A program made the translations under genes and the position numbers. 64,000 bases of DNA, taken from positions 523,626-587,625 of the forward strand of contig JACYLQ010000001.1 of assembly GCA_015272395.1 (NCBI GenBank), read 5' to 3'. The notes below the pieces were generated by a model, which saw only the letters and a list, made by a program, of their open reading frames with translations, ran no database searches and had not been told where the DNA came from. Position 1 is the stretch's first letter. Every line of letters begins with the position of its first letter. This document shows, piece after piece, positions 33,711 to 42,749 of the stretch. This DNA is from Calothrix sp. C42_A2020_038. GTDB taxonomy: Bacteria > Cyanobacteriota > Cyanobacteriia > Cyanobacteriales > Nostocaceae.

Positions 33711-35341
33711 TAAAATACACTGTAACTGTTATTGACACTACAGGAAAACAAAACTACATATTCAATAGTAATCGTTTACGGGAAAATACAGGAGCATCTT
33801 TTTTATTATCACAGGCTACTAAAGATTGGATTGAAGATATTTTAGAGCAAAAATTCAATGTCCCAAAAGATAGACAAGAGGATGCTATTGAAAAAACTCA
33901 ACTCAATGCAGAAATAATCTATGCAAATGGTGGTAATGCTTTAATTATATTCAAATCACGTGAAATTGCAGTTGAATTTACCCAGGTTTTGAGTAGAAAA
34001 GTCTTAGAAAAAGCTCCAGGAATTAACTTACTGGTTGCACATAAGGATTTTGATTGGAATGACGAAAGTGACAGTAACTTATATGAAATTGTTGAGGAAT
34101 TAAAGAAATATGATATTGAACGTCAAAAATATGAGCGAATATCTTCTGTTCCACTACTAGGTTTGGGAGTAACTGCTAGTTGTAATTCAACTTTGCTTCC
34201 CGCAGTAGGTAAAAGCGAAAAATATGTTGACTATGGTGATGAGGAGGATGCAGATAGCTATCTAGTTTCTACTGAGACTAAGAGAAAGCTAGAAGTTGTC
34301 AGTCAAGCGAATACAAAACTACAAGAAATATTTGCAAATGAAGTCGATCGCAATATTTACAAGTTTCCTTATCGTACTGACCATTTAGGTCGTTCTAAAG
34401 GTGAATCTAGCTATGCAGCAGTGATTCATGTTGATGGTAATGGAATGGGAAATCGGTTTAAAGAGCATGGTAAAGGAAAAACGAACCGCAACTATATCAA
34501 TGCAATGCGAGATTTTTCTAAAAGCGTTGATAAAGCTGGAATAAATGCTCTCAAAGCAGTTGCAGGTATTCTTGTTAAATCTATTCAAGAAGGAAAAGTA
34601 TCAGGTAGCCTTGGAGAATTTAACTTAAATTCTCAATCTTATTTACCGTTTCGTCCTTTAGTCTACGCCGGAGACGATATTACATTTATTTGTGAAGGTC
34701 GATTAGGTATTGAATTGGCAGCATTATTTCTCCGAAAATTTGAAGAACAAGAAGTTACTGATGGTAAACCTTTAACAGCTTGTGCTGGTGTTTGCGTTGT
34801 CAAAACTCATTATCCTTTTGCCCGAGCTTATACTATTAGCGAAGAATTATGCAAATCAGCCAAGAAATTTGTCAAAGAGAATAAATATGGGGATGAATCT
34901 TTTTCTGCTTTGGATTGGCATTTGGCAGCAAGTGGTTTAATTGGTTCAATATCCGAGATTCGCGATCGCGAGTATAAAATCAAGAAGAATCAGGATATTT
35001 ACGATTTGACAATGCGTCCGGTACGTTTACAAAATGATAGTAGTGATTGGTGTACTTGGGAAGGTTTTACTCAAGTTGTTAAGGAGTTTAGAACAGGGAA
35101 GGATTGGCAAGGTAAACAGAATAAAGTGATGGCTTTACGGGAGGTTCTGCGTCAAGCTTCCGATAAAGCAGTTGAAGAATTTTTGCGAAATTATAGCAAG
35201 TCATCACCATTACAACTGCCATTGTTTCCAGAGTCTAGTGGGCAAAATGAACAGTTAGCAAAAAAGGCTTGGCTTAATAAACGTTGTGGATATTTTGATG
35301 CGATTGAAGCAATGGAATTTTATCTGGGGTTAGAAGATTAA
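33707..35341 (+). CDS. cas10: Compact Cas10-like protein without HD domain
   Basis: 544 aa, about half to two thirds of a usual Cas10. The N-terminus (IDTTGKQNYIFNSNRLREN) is that of the first palm domain, with degenerate GGN at 75-77 (YANGGNALIIF). The second palm has HVDGNGMGNRF and the cyclase motif YAGDD at 320-324, a variant of GGDD. A final helical part resembles domain D4. There is no HD nuclease domain and no zinc-finger cysteine set. It would assemble with the RAMP subunits downstream and may make cyclic oligoadenylates for the CARF protein. Confidence 0.82.
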   Translation: MIKYTVTVIDTTGKQNYIFNSNRLRENTGASFLLSQATKDWIEDILEQKFNVPKDRQEDAIEKTQLNAEIIYANGGNALIIFKSREIAVEFTQVLSRKVLEKAPGINLLVAHKDFDWNDESDSNLYEIVEELKKYDIERQKYERISSVPLLGLGVTASCNSTLLPAVGKSEKYVDYGDEEDADSYLVSTETKRKLEVVSQANTKLQEIFANEVDRNIYKFPYRTDHLGRSKGESSYAAVIHVDGNGMGNRFKEHGKGKTNRNYINAMRDFSKSVDKAGINALKAVAGILVKSIQEGKVSGSLGEFNLNSQSYLPFRPLVYAGDDITFICEGRLGIELAALFLRKFEEQEVTDGKPLTACAGVCVVKTHYPFARAYTISEELCKSAKKFVKENKYGDESFSALDWHLAASGLIGSISEIRDREYKIKKNQDIYDLTMRPVRLQNDSSDWCTWEGFTQVVKEFRTGKDWQGKQNKVMALREVLRQASDKAVEEFLRNYSKSSPLQLPLFPESSGQNEQLAKKAWLNKRCGYFDAIEAMEFYLGLED

Positions 35342-36004
35342 ATGATTAAATATCAACTGAAAATTCAACTTTTAAGCGATACAACATTTGGTAGAGGCGA
35401 CGGTGTTGCAGGATTAATCGACCAAGAAGTTGAATATGATTCCTCTGGTTTTCCATATTTGCGTGGACGAACATTAAAGGGTTTATTAAGTGAAGAATGT
35501 GATAATTTATTAGTAACTTTACCTCCCGATATCCGTACTTATTGGGAAAATATTGCTTGTACTTTATTTGGTTCATCTGGCAGCACTTTAGAAACTACAG
35601 GAGTGATGCATGTTAGTGATGCATGTCTACCAGAGGATTTACGAGAAGTCGTAAGTTGGCAAATAAAAAATAAGGAACTAACAGAAAAAGATATTCTAAA
35701 TTCTCTAACTACTATTCGTCGTCAAACTGCTATTGATAATCAAACTTGTGTTGCAGATAAAGGAAGTTTACGCTCTTTTCGAGTCATTATCCGTCAGCTT
35801 GAATTTATGGCAGATTTAGTATTTGATAATCAGCCTAGTGATGAAATATTATCACTTGTATATGTAAGTACATTGTCTTTAAGACGAGTCGGAAGTGGAC
35901 GCAATCGGGGTAGGGGTAATGTTAAATGTACCCTGTCTAATATTTCCGAAGAAGTTATGAATCACTACGTCAACATATTTGGTCAAATTCCAGAGATAGC
36001 TTAA
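35342..36004 (+). CDS. Cas7-like RAMP protein (Csm3-type)
   Basis: 220 aa. RAMP fold: N-terminal strand IKYQLKIQLLSDTTFGRGDGV, the LRGRTLKGLLSEEC segment, and the C-terminal Gly-rich loop LRRVGSGRNRGRGNVKC. A backbone subunit that binds crRNA in type III complexes. It starts at the base after the Cas10-like stop and the next gene starts at the base after its own stop. Confidence 0.82.
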   Translation: MIKYQLKIQLLSDTTFGRGDGVAGLIDQEVEYDSSGFPYLRGRTLKGLLSEECDNLLVTLPPDIRTYWENIACTLFGSSGSTLETTGVMHVSDACLPEDLREVVSWQIKNKELTEKDILNSLTTIRRQTAIDNQTCVADKGSLRSFRVIIRQLEFMADLVFDNQPSDEILSLVYVSTLSLRRVGSGRNRGRGNVKCTLSNISEEVMNHYVNIFGQIPEIA

Positions 36005-37648
36005 ATGAAAGTAATTACTTTTTCTTTGTATACTCAACAACCACTACTTGCAACTTCATTTCAAGGAGACCCAAATAGTGATGTTTCCTATTCTTATATT
36101 CCAGGTAGTATGATTCGTGGTGGAATAATTGGACGTTATCTGAAGCAACATGGTTTGCAGGAGCTTGATTTAGATAATGATGAGGTTAAACGTTTATTTT
36201 TTGATGGTAATAGTACAAAGTATCTCAATGCTTATTTACTCAGTAATGAGGGTAAAAGGACTTTACCTGTTATGCGTTCTTGGTTTAAAGAAAAGGATGC
36301 AGAATTAAATGATGAATCTCCAGAAATCAAGGTTTTCGATTTTGGTATTGATAGAAGTGATGTATTAGAGAATCCTAAATTTATTGGCGAAGGCTTCTGT
36401 ATCAAAAGAAGCGATTCGATAACGATATATAAAGAAAAGCGAAGAATTAACATTCATAATCAGCGCGATCGCAAACAAGGGCGCTCGACTCAAATTAAAC
36501 GCAATCCTCATACAAACCAACTTCAAGGAGAGGGTCAAATCTTCCGTTACGAAGCAATTGATAGTGGACAAACTTTTCAAGGTGTAATTATATGTGGTAA
36601 CGAGATTGATGCAAATTTGTTAATTGGTTTACTACAAAAATCAGAAGATATTTGGCTTGGTGGTTCTCGAACTGCTGGGTACGGACATCTGAGAATAAAG
36701 AATATTAAGCTTTCTGATGATTGGAATGAGATTTACGTTTCTCCTCACAATAGAACCGAAACAGATTTTTTTACAGTGGCATTGCTTAGTGACTTAATTT
36801 TGCGTGATGAATGTGGTCAATATGCGATAATTCCACCTTCTACATCTAACAAAACTCCTGCACCCTTAACGCAGGAAATAGAGAAAATTCTAGGTATACA
36901 ACTACAACCACAAATAAGCTATGCAAGTAGTACCTTAATTGGAGGATTTAACCGCAAATGGGGATTACCTCTACCTCAAGTTACAGCAATTTCAGCAGGT
37001 AGCGTATTTGTATTTGAAGCAGTTCATGTTAACCCGGACGCAATTAAAGATATTGAAGCAAGAGGTATTGGAGAAAGACGAAACGAAGGTTTTGGGAGAA
37101 TTGCTATTAACTGGTTGGATAAATCTAGTTATGGAGTTAATTTACCTCGTGATAATTATCGGGAGAAACCGGAATTACAAGAAGACTTATCACGTACACT
37201 AGCAGCACATATGGCAGAAAGATTACTGCATCAAAAAATTGAAAGAGTACTACAAAATTTTGTGGGAAGAATAAAGATAGAGGGAGATATTAGTAATAGT
37301 CAGTTATCACGTCTACAAATAATAGCAGGAAAAGCATTATCTAATGGTGATTGCAATTTAGTCTTATCACTCTTGCATACTCTTCCTTCCAATGCAAAAA
37401 ATCAGTTTGAAAGGGCAAAAGTTGATCCTAGTGATAATAGACATACTCTTATGCAACAGCTTCAAGAATGGCTAGAAAAGCCTGAATCTTGGATTTGGAT
37501 CAGCAATAAGCAAGACTTGACAGTTAATGTTGCAAATGTAGAGAGAAGTATTACAGATGAATTTGCTAAACAAAATAAACTAGCTGAAAAATATACCCTA
37601 CGTTTGATTACGGCTCTTGCCAAAAAAGCGATGAAGGAGAATAAATAA
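36005..37648 (+). CDS. csx10: Csx10-type RAMP protein (type III-D marker)
   Basis: 547 aa. The N-terminus VITFSLYTQQPLLATSFQGD with YIPGSMIRGGIIGRYL is that of Csx10, a Cas5-like RAMP characteristic of subtype III-D. A RAMP Gly-loop appears in WLGGSRTAGYGHLRIK and another in RGIGERRNEGFGRIAIN, suggesting two RAMP units. It likely caps the 5' tag of the crRNA. Its stop and the next start share one base (TAATG). Confidence 0.85.
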   Translation: MKVITFSLYTQQPLLATSFQGDPNSDVSYSYIPGSMIRGGIIGRYLKQHGLQELDLDNDEVKRLFFDGNSTKYLNAYLLSNEGKRTLPVMRSWFKEKDAELNDESPEIKVFDFGIDRSDVLENPKFIGEGFCIKRSDSITIYKEKRRINIHNQRDRKQGRSTQIKRNPHTNQLQGEGQIFRYEAIDSGQTFQGVIICGNEIDANLLIGLLQKSEDIWLGGSRTAGYGHLRIKNIKLSDDWNEIYVSPHNRTETDFFTVALLSDLILRDECGQYAIIPPSTSNKTPAPLTQEIEKILGIQLQPQISYASSTLIGGFNRKWGLPLPQVTAISAGSVFVFEAVHVNPDAIKDIEARGIGERRNEGFGRIAINWLDKSSYGVNLPRDNYREKPELQEDLSRTLAAHMAERLLHQKIERVLQNFVGRIKIEGDISNSQLSRLQIIAGKALSNGDCNLVLSLLHTLPSNAKNQFERAKVDPSDNRHTLMQQLQEWLEKPESWIWISNKQDLTVNVANVERSITDEFAKQNKLAEKYTLRLITALAKKAMKENK

Positions 37649-39063
37649 TGAGTTGCGATCGCATTAACACTAGAAATCAACGTTGTATTCTCGAACGAAT
37701 CATAATTAAGGGTAATTTGCTCCTAGACACTCCTACTTGTTTGGGAAGTGGGGATAATGATAGTGATGTAGATATAGAAATTTTACGAGATAGCGTCGAA
37801 GATAAAGCATTATTGATGGGTTCTTCTATTGCTGGTGCTTTAAGAAACTATCTACGAGAGCATAAAAATGGCTATGGTGCTACAGATGATTCTATTCTAT
37901 TTGGTGGACGGCGCAGTGAGGATGATGGAGAACAAAGTCCTTTGATTGTGAATGATGCTCTTAGTAATGATGTGATTAGCTTAGAATTACGTGATGGGGT
38001 GAAAATTAATACCACCACTAAAACAGCAGAAAATGGAGCAAAATATGATTTAGAATTTTTGGAAGCCGGAACAAAGTTTAACCTTTATTTTGAATTGTTA
38101 ATAGATGAACAAAGCAATAGGGAGCAATTAATTAAAGAATTAATAATTAGCCTCCAAGGATTAGAAACAGGTCAAATTCATCTAGGTATTAAGAAAAATC
38201 GTGGCTTTGGTCGCGCTCATGTGGAAACATGGCAAGTATGGCAATTTGATTTACGAAATCATGAAGAACGCATACAATGGTTAACTTTTCCCCATTGGGA
38301 AACTGGTTTATTAGAAGATTATCCGATTTACACAAATATCAAAGATGCTTTGGGTATCACCATAACCGTAGATGATGATAAAAGACAGCATCTAAGCATC
38401 ACCGCAAAATTTACCCTTGCAAGTCCTTTATTAATTCGTTCTGGACAAGTATCAACCGATAAAGCACCCGATGTTGTCCATCTGAAATCTAAACGAAATG
38501 GGGAAGCAAAACCAATATTATCAGGTACGAGTTTAACTGGTGTGTTGCGACATCGTGCGGAAAGGATAGTTAATACTATTCAAAAAGATGTAAGTATCAT
38601 TAACAATATATTTGGCTTTGTGGATGAAAGCACAAAAGAAGCAAAAGCTAGTCGTTTGATTGTCGATGAAGTGGAAATTAATGACACCACAGATTTAGTA
38701 CAAAATCGAATTGCGATCGATAGGTTTACTGGTGGCGCTTTACATGGTGCTTTATTCAACGAACAACCTATTTTTGGTAATGATAAAACTAGTCTGGAAA
38801 TAAAATTAACATTACGTCAACCCAAGGAAGCAGAAATAGGATTATTACTGTTATTACTCAAAGATTTGTGGACAGGTGATTTAACAGTAGGTGGGACTAG
38901 CAGTATTGGAAGGGGAAGATTACAGGGAAAACATGCAACTATTGAGTTTAACAATAAAACTTGGGTAATTGAGCAAAAATCAATCAATGACCCTTTGATT
39001 ATAGATAATCCTGAAGATTTGGAAAAATTTGTTGCAGCATTACATCTGGAGGTAACATCTTGA
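37648..39063 (+). CDS. Double Cas7-like RAMP protein
   Basis: 471 aa made of two RAMP units. Unit 1 has LLDTPTCLGSGDNDSDVDIE, MGSSIAGALRNYLRE and Gly-loop IKKNRGFGRAHVE. Unit 2 (from about 245) has SPLLIRSGQVSTDKAPDVVH, LSGTSLTGVLRHRAERI and GGTSSIGRGRLQGKH. The Asp residues in each first loop (DSDVD and TDKAPD) are candidates for target RNA cleavage as in Csm3. Fused Cas7 units are known in III-D and III-E systems. Confidence 0.82.
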   Translation: MSCDRINTRNQRCILERIIIKGNLLLDTPTCLGSGDNDSDVDIEILRDSVEDKALLMGSSIAGALRNYLREHKNGYGATDDSILFGGRRSEDDGEQSPLIVNDALSNDVISLELRDGVKINTTTKTAENGAKYDLEFLEAGTKFNLYFELLIDEQSNREQLIKELIISLQGLETGQIHLGIKKNRGFGRAHVETWQVWQFDLRNHEERIQWLTFPHWETGLLEDYPIYTNIKDALGITITVDDDKRQHLSITAKFTLASPLLIRSGQVSTDKAPDVVHLKSKRNGEAKPILSGTSLTGVLRHRAERIVNTIQKDVSIINNIFGFVDESTKEAKASRLIVDEVEINDTTDLVQNRIAIDRFTGGALHGALFNEQPIFGNDKTSLEIKLTLRQPKEAEIGLLLLLLKDLWTGDLTVGGTSSIGRGRLQGKHATIEFNNKTWVIEQKSINDPLIIDNPEDLEKFVAALHLEVTS

Positions 39064-39638
39064 ATAAGCCAAAATGCAAACTGATACCATTACCAGCAAA
39101 TTTTAATCTGGAAGAATGGTTGAAAGAACAAGCGAGTAGGTACAACTTACAATTTTTATTAGCACATGCTGAAGATGGTGTTATTTGGGGGAAATTCCTC
39201 AATGGAAACTTAATCACAGCAGATAGCGTGTTTTCTCAATTTGCTAAATTGCGTCTATCAACTCTACAGCAATGTCGGATTTTTGGTGAACATTCTGAAG
39301 TGATGCTATGGAAAACTGATGAGGGTTTTAAAGCACGTTTAGTTGAAGATAAGCACATGGGTAAAGAAGAATATATTTCTGAAAATCAAATACTTTGGGG
39401 TACACAAGCAGAGGAAATTAGTAATGGATTTACCTTGGTGTCAGATGGTTCCCAAGGTTTGCGTCATGCTGTTCCTTTAATCAATATCCCTTTCGATAGT
39501 GATCAAAAATTATATCGTCCTTTGCGTTTGTGTGTTCGTCATTATATTGATGATGATAAAGAAACTGGTTTATCTCGTATTTATTTAAGTCGATTAGTTA
39601 ATCTTACAACTGATAAGGAGTTAGAAAATGCTGCCTAG
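39060..39638 (+). CDS. csx19: Csx19-family type III-D protein
   Basis: 192 aa. It resembles the TIGR03984 (Csx19) family in FLLAHAEDGVIWGKF, LQQCRIFGEHSEVMLWK, SQGLRHAVPL and LRLCVRHYIDDDKETGLSR. Csx19 occurs only in III-D-type loci; its role is unsettled, possibly a small subunit. The start is TTG, supported by GGAGGT seven bases upstream and by a 4-bp overlap with the double Cas7 stop. Confidence 0.75.
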   Translation: MNKPKCKLIPLPANFNLEEWLKEQASRYNLQFLLAHAEDGVIWGKFLNGNLITADSVFSQFAKLRLSTLQQCRIFGEHSEVMLWKTDEGFKARLVEDKHMGKEEYISENQILWGTQAEEISNGFTLVSDGSQGLRHAVPLINIPFDSDQKLYRPLRLCVRHYIDDDKETGLSRIYLSRLVNLTTDKELENAA

Positions 39639-41892
39639 ACATTTAACAAATGTACCCGATAATAGAAAAGCTGTTGCACCTTATAATTTTGTCGAATTAC
39701 CTGATAAAGTTGTACCAGCACAATTACCACTTCCACCACACAATGTTTATGATTCTGAGCGTTATACAGGTAAAATTGATTGTACGCTGACGACATCATC
39801 ACCGCTCTATATCCGTTGTGGGTTAACTAAAGAAGAATTTGAATGTGATACTGAATCGAAAAATTTACCTGATTTTTTCTATACTGAGACAGCTTCTAAG
39901 GTGAGAAAACCTGTGCTTCCTGGTAGCAGTTTGCGCGGAATGCTCAGAAGTTTAGTAGAAATTATTAGTTTTAGTAAGTTTGATAAAGTTTCCGAATATC
40001 AGAAATTTTTCTTTCGTGCTGTAGCTGCTGATAAAGATGATCCATTAAAAGATATATATAAAAATGGTCTGAAAAAGGAAAACCTTAAAGCAGGATATCT
40101 GGTTGAAAAAAATGATGGTTGGTATATACGTCCGGCAACAGATATTGAAGGGAAATATTTTATTTATATTAAAGAAAAAGATATCGAAGGAAAGATTAAT
40201 GGCTTTACTTATATGAGGTCATTAGACTATGTACCTCAGTATAAACAAAATATCAGTTTTGAAGATTTCTATACTCAAAATGGTCGTCATTGCGCTAAAA
40301 AAATAAGTAGTGACTGTACAAAATTTAATACTTTAGGAGTATTAGTAGCTAGTGGTAATATGCTAGAAAATGCTAATTTAGACGAACAAAAACGTGAAGT
40401 AAAGCTTAAGAGTAAGGATGGACGCAAATATCATTATTTAGTTGGAATTCCAGATAGTAAACCTCAACTTGTTAAAATCAGTGATGACGCAATAACAGCT
40501 TATTGTAGCGCTTTAACTAATTTTCAAAAAGCTAAATCGCCTTATGATAATAATCCTTTTGATGAAAATAGTGGTGTTTTAAAAAATGGGCGTGTTATTT
40601 TTTATTCACAGCTTAAATCGGAGGAAATAACATTATTTGGTCAAAGTCCCAACTTTCGTATTCCATATATTCCGAAAGGTAAACAAACAGCAGCATCAGC
40701 AGTTGATTTTATTCCTGAAAGATTACGCGATAAATCTATAATTGATATTGCCGATGCAATTTTTGGTTTTGTCAGAGATAAAAAACAGGAAGATGAAAAA
40801 CAACAAGTTAGGAAAGGTAGAATATTTATAAGTGACGCTGAATGTTTAAGCAATACTGATGATATCTGGTGGGAAAAAACTGCCAACCATGTCATCACAC
40901 CTCAAATTCTTGCTAGTCCCAAAGCAACAACATTTCAGCACTATTTAGTTCAACCAGAAAGTACACAAGCGCAAAAAATTAAACTTAAGCATTATGCTAG
41001 TGAACCCGAAGAAGAAACAGTAATTCGTGGACATAAATTATACTGGCATAAAGGAAGTGAACCTGATATTAAACATCCCAATCCTAGCGAAGTTTCGGAA
41101 ACTCAGAAAACCGAAATAAAACCGATAGGAATTGGTGTTAAATTTAAGTTCACTATCAATTTTGAAAATCTCAGCGAAGTAGAACTCGGTGCATTAATGT
41201 GGGTACTTGATATTGCTGCTAATGAAAAATATCGGCTATCTTTGGGTATGGGTAAGCCTTTAGGAATGGGTGCTGTGAAAATTGAGCCAAACTTATACTT
41301 GAGCGATCGCACTTCTCGCTACACACAATTATTTGGAGAAAATAGTTGGGAAATATCTGAAAATCTACACGAATATGCTAAATATATCGAAATATTTGAA
41401 CAATATATCCTCCAGGAATTACGAAAAGATGAATTCTATCCGAGAATTGATGATTTCAAAAAAATACCTCGAATAAAAATGATTTTAGAAATGTTAAATT
41501 GGCAAGCAAATCCTGACATAGATTTCTTAGAAAAAACCCGATATATGGAGATTGAGCGCAAGCAGCAACCTCGTTTAGGCGATGATGAAAATGAATATAA
41601 AGCTAGAAGAATTTTACCAACCCCTTTAGATGTAAAAATTCGTGAAGAATTTGAAATCGGTCAAGAGGTAGATGCAAAAGTAGTTAGTTGCGAAGTTAAG
41701 CAGGTACAAAAAGGTAAAAAAACTAAACCAAGAACTATAATCACTTATGAGATAGAAGATTCAGATTGTCTATCTGAAGCAGAAGTGAATAACAAGGAAC
41801 TTGATTTAAAAATAGGCTTAATTGAGAAGGTCAAAATTGAAAAAATGGAAGGTCGAAAGATTAGAAAAGTCAAAAGAATGGCAGATGAATAA
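39628..41892 (+). CDS. TIGR03986-like large RAMP protein
   Basis: 754 aa. N-terminal block APYNFVELPDKVVPAQ and LTTSSPLYIRCGLTKEE begin a RAMP domain with VRKPVLPGSSLRGMLRSLVE; a long insertion follows, and the Gly-loop YRLSLGMGKPLGMGAVK closes the RAMP at about residue 545. A C-terminal region from about 680 (FEIGQEVDAKVVSCEVKQV) looks like a small OB/S1-like barrel. This matches the CRISPR RAMP family TIGR03986 seen beside csx19. It overlaps csx19 by 11 bp and has AAGGAG upstream. Confidence 0.78.
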   Translation: MLPRHLTNVPDNRKAVAPYNFVELPDKVVPAQLPLPPHNVYDSERYTGKIDCTLTTSSPLYIRCGLTKEEFECDTESKNLPDFFYTETASKVRKPVLPGSSLRGMLRSLVEIISFSKFDKVSEYQKFFFRAVAADKDDPLKDIYKNGLKKENLKAGYLVEKNDGWYIRPATDIEGKYFIYIKEKDIEGKINGFTYMRSLDYVPQYKQNISFEDFYTQNGRHCAKKISSDCTKFNTLGVLVASGNMLENANLDEQKREVKLKSKDGRKYHYLVGIPDSKPQLVKISDDAITAYCSALTNFQKAKSPYDNNPFDENSGVLKNGRVIFYSQLKSEEITLFGQSPNFRIPYIPKGKQTAASAVDFIPERLRDKSIIDIADAIFGFVRDKKQEDEKQQVRKGRIFISDAECLSNTDDIWWEKTANHVITPQILASPKATTFQHYLVQPESTQAQKIKLKHYASEPEEETVIRGHKLYWHKGSEPDIKHPNPSEVSETQKTEIKPIGIGVKFKFTINFENLSEVELGALMWVLDIAANEKYRLSLGMGKPLGMGAVKIEPNLYLSDRTSRYTQLFGENSWEISENLHEYAKYIEIFEQYILQELRKDEFYPRIDDFKKIPRIKMILEMLNWQANPDIDFLEKTRYMEIERKQQPRLGDDENEYKARRILPTPLDVKIREEFEIGQEVDAKVVSCEVKQVQKGKKTKPRTIITYEIEDSDCLSEAEVNNKELDLKIGLIEKVKIEKMEGRKIRKVKRMADE

Positions 41893-42055
41893 TCGAATAT
41901 TCTCTATCCCCCACCTCTTCTACACCCTTACCACCCACCAACCCTACAACTTCCAAACCCAAACCATCGATCGCATCCTCAAGCGTCAAGATACCCTACT
42001 TCGCGCACCTACTGGTTCCGGGAAAACCGAAACCGCGATCGCAAAATTGCGTTAA
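41885..42055 (+). pseudogene. Truncated Cas3-like helicase (N-terminal 56 aa)
   Basis: The frame starts inside the preceding gene (ATGAATAA overlap of 8 bp) and encodes FQTQTIDRILKRQDTLLRAPTGSGKTETA, the Q-motif-like region and Walker A of a Cas3-type DEAD/DEAH helicase, then stops six residues later (IAKLR). A full helicase has more than 500 residues, so the rest is missing. The break lies near 42050, next to a toxin-antitoxin pair in the opposite orientation. Confidence 0.75.
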
Positions 42056-42077
42056 GTAATCAATCAAAAATGAACGC

Positions 42078-42511
42078 TCAAGATGGAACTTGAACCCGTT
42101 GAGCAACATCTTGTCCCAAGCGATTAAAATGAGTTGGATTTAACGTTAGCAAGATATCTACGTCTGCTTTAAGTGCAGCTTGAGCAATGAGCGCATCAAA
42201 AATTCCCCCACCTGGAAGATTTAGCCGAACCATACAGGTGATCGCATCTTTATAATCATCAGCAATGAGTGGAATTGCTATAAACAAACTCAAGTTTTCA
42301 TCGATTAAACGTTGAGCAATCGCAGGAGAAATTATTGGTCTTACAGGTAAGCGAGTGAGGACGGAATACAGTTTGGCGAAAGTATGGGTTGAAATATAAC
42401 CTTTAATTTCCGAGATTTGTACTTTTTGCAACCAAGGTAGACAACACCATGTCGAGGATGACTAACTTCAAAAGCTGCTACCAGCACGGACATATCAAAT
42501 AGGACTTTCAT
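42078..42511 (-). pseudogene. VapC-type PIN-domain toxin with a frameshift
   Basis: The start ATG at 42511 opens MKVLFDMSVLVAAFEVSHPRH (PIN first Asp), but after about 21 codons the family sequence continues one frame away with CLPWLQKVQISEIKGYISTH and runs to 42078 with FDALIAQAALKADVDILLTL (later PIN Asp residues). One base appears lost near 42435-42445. If real, the toxin is inactive. A sequencing error would give the same picture. It overlaps the antitoxin gene by 17 bp. Confidence 0.75.
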
Positions 42512-42749
42512 AATCAGCAATTAAGCTATTAATTCTCTCTTCCCGCATTTGCTCAACAGATGTTTCTAAATTACCGATGGGAATAGATTGAACCACTAAA
42601 GCTGTTCCGACTCGATATACCGAAGACTCAGCACTTAATAAATTTTCGACAGTAGTTTTTAAAAACTCTTCTACTGTCATACCCTGTGCAGCTGCTTGGG
42701 CAAACAAACGGGTTTCAAAATTGAAGCGGTTGATTAATATAGACTTCAA
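42495..42749 (-). CDS. VapB-like antitoxin
   Basis: 84 aa. An N-terminal ribbon-helix-helix-like start (INRFNFETRLFAQAAAQGMTVEEFLKTT) and a flexible C-terminal tail (QMREERINSLIADYESPI) match small antitoxins paired with PIN toxins. It overlaps the end of the VirB10-like gene by 35 bp and the toxin by 17 bp, so it may be read with the secretion operon. Confidence 0.7.
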   Translation of the reverse strand: MKSILINRFNFETRLFAQAAAQGMTVEEFLKTTVENLLSAESSVYRVGTALVVQSIPIGNLETSVEQMREERINSLIADYESPI

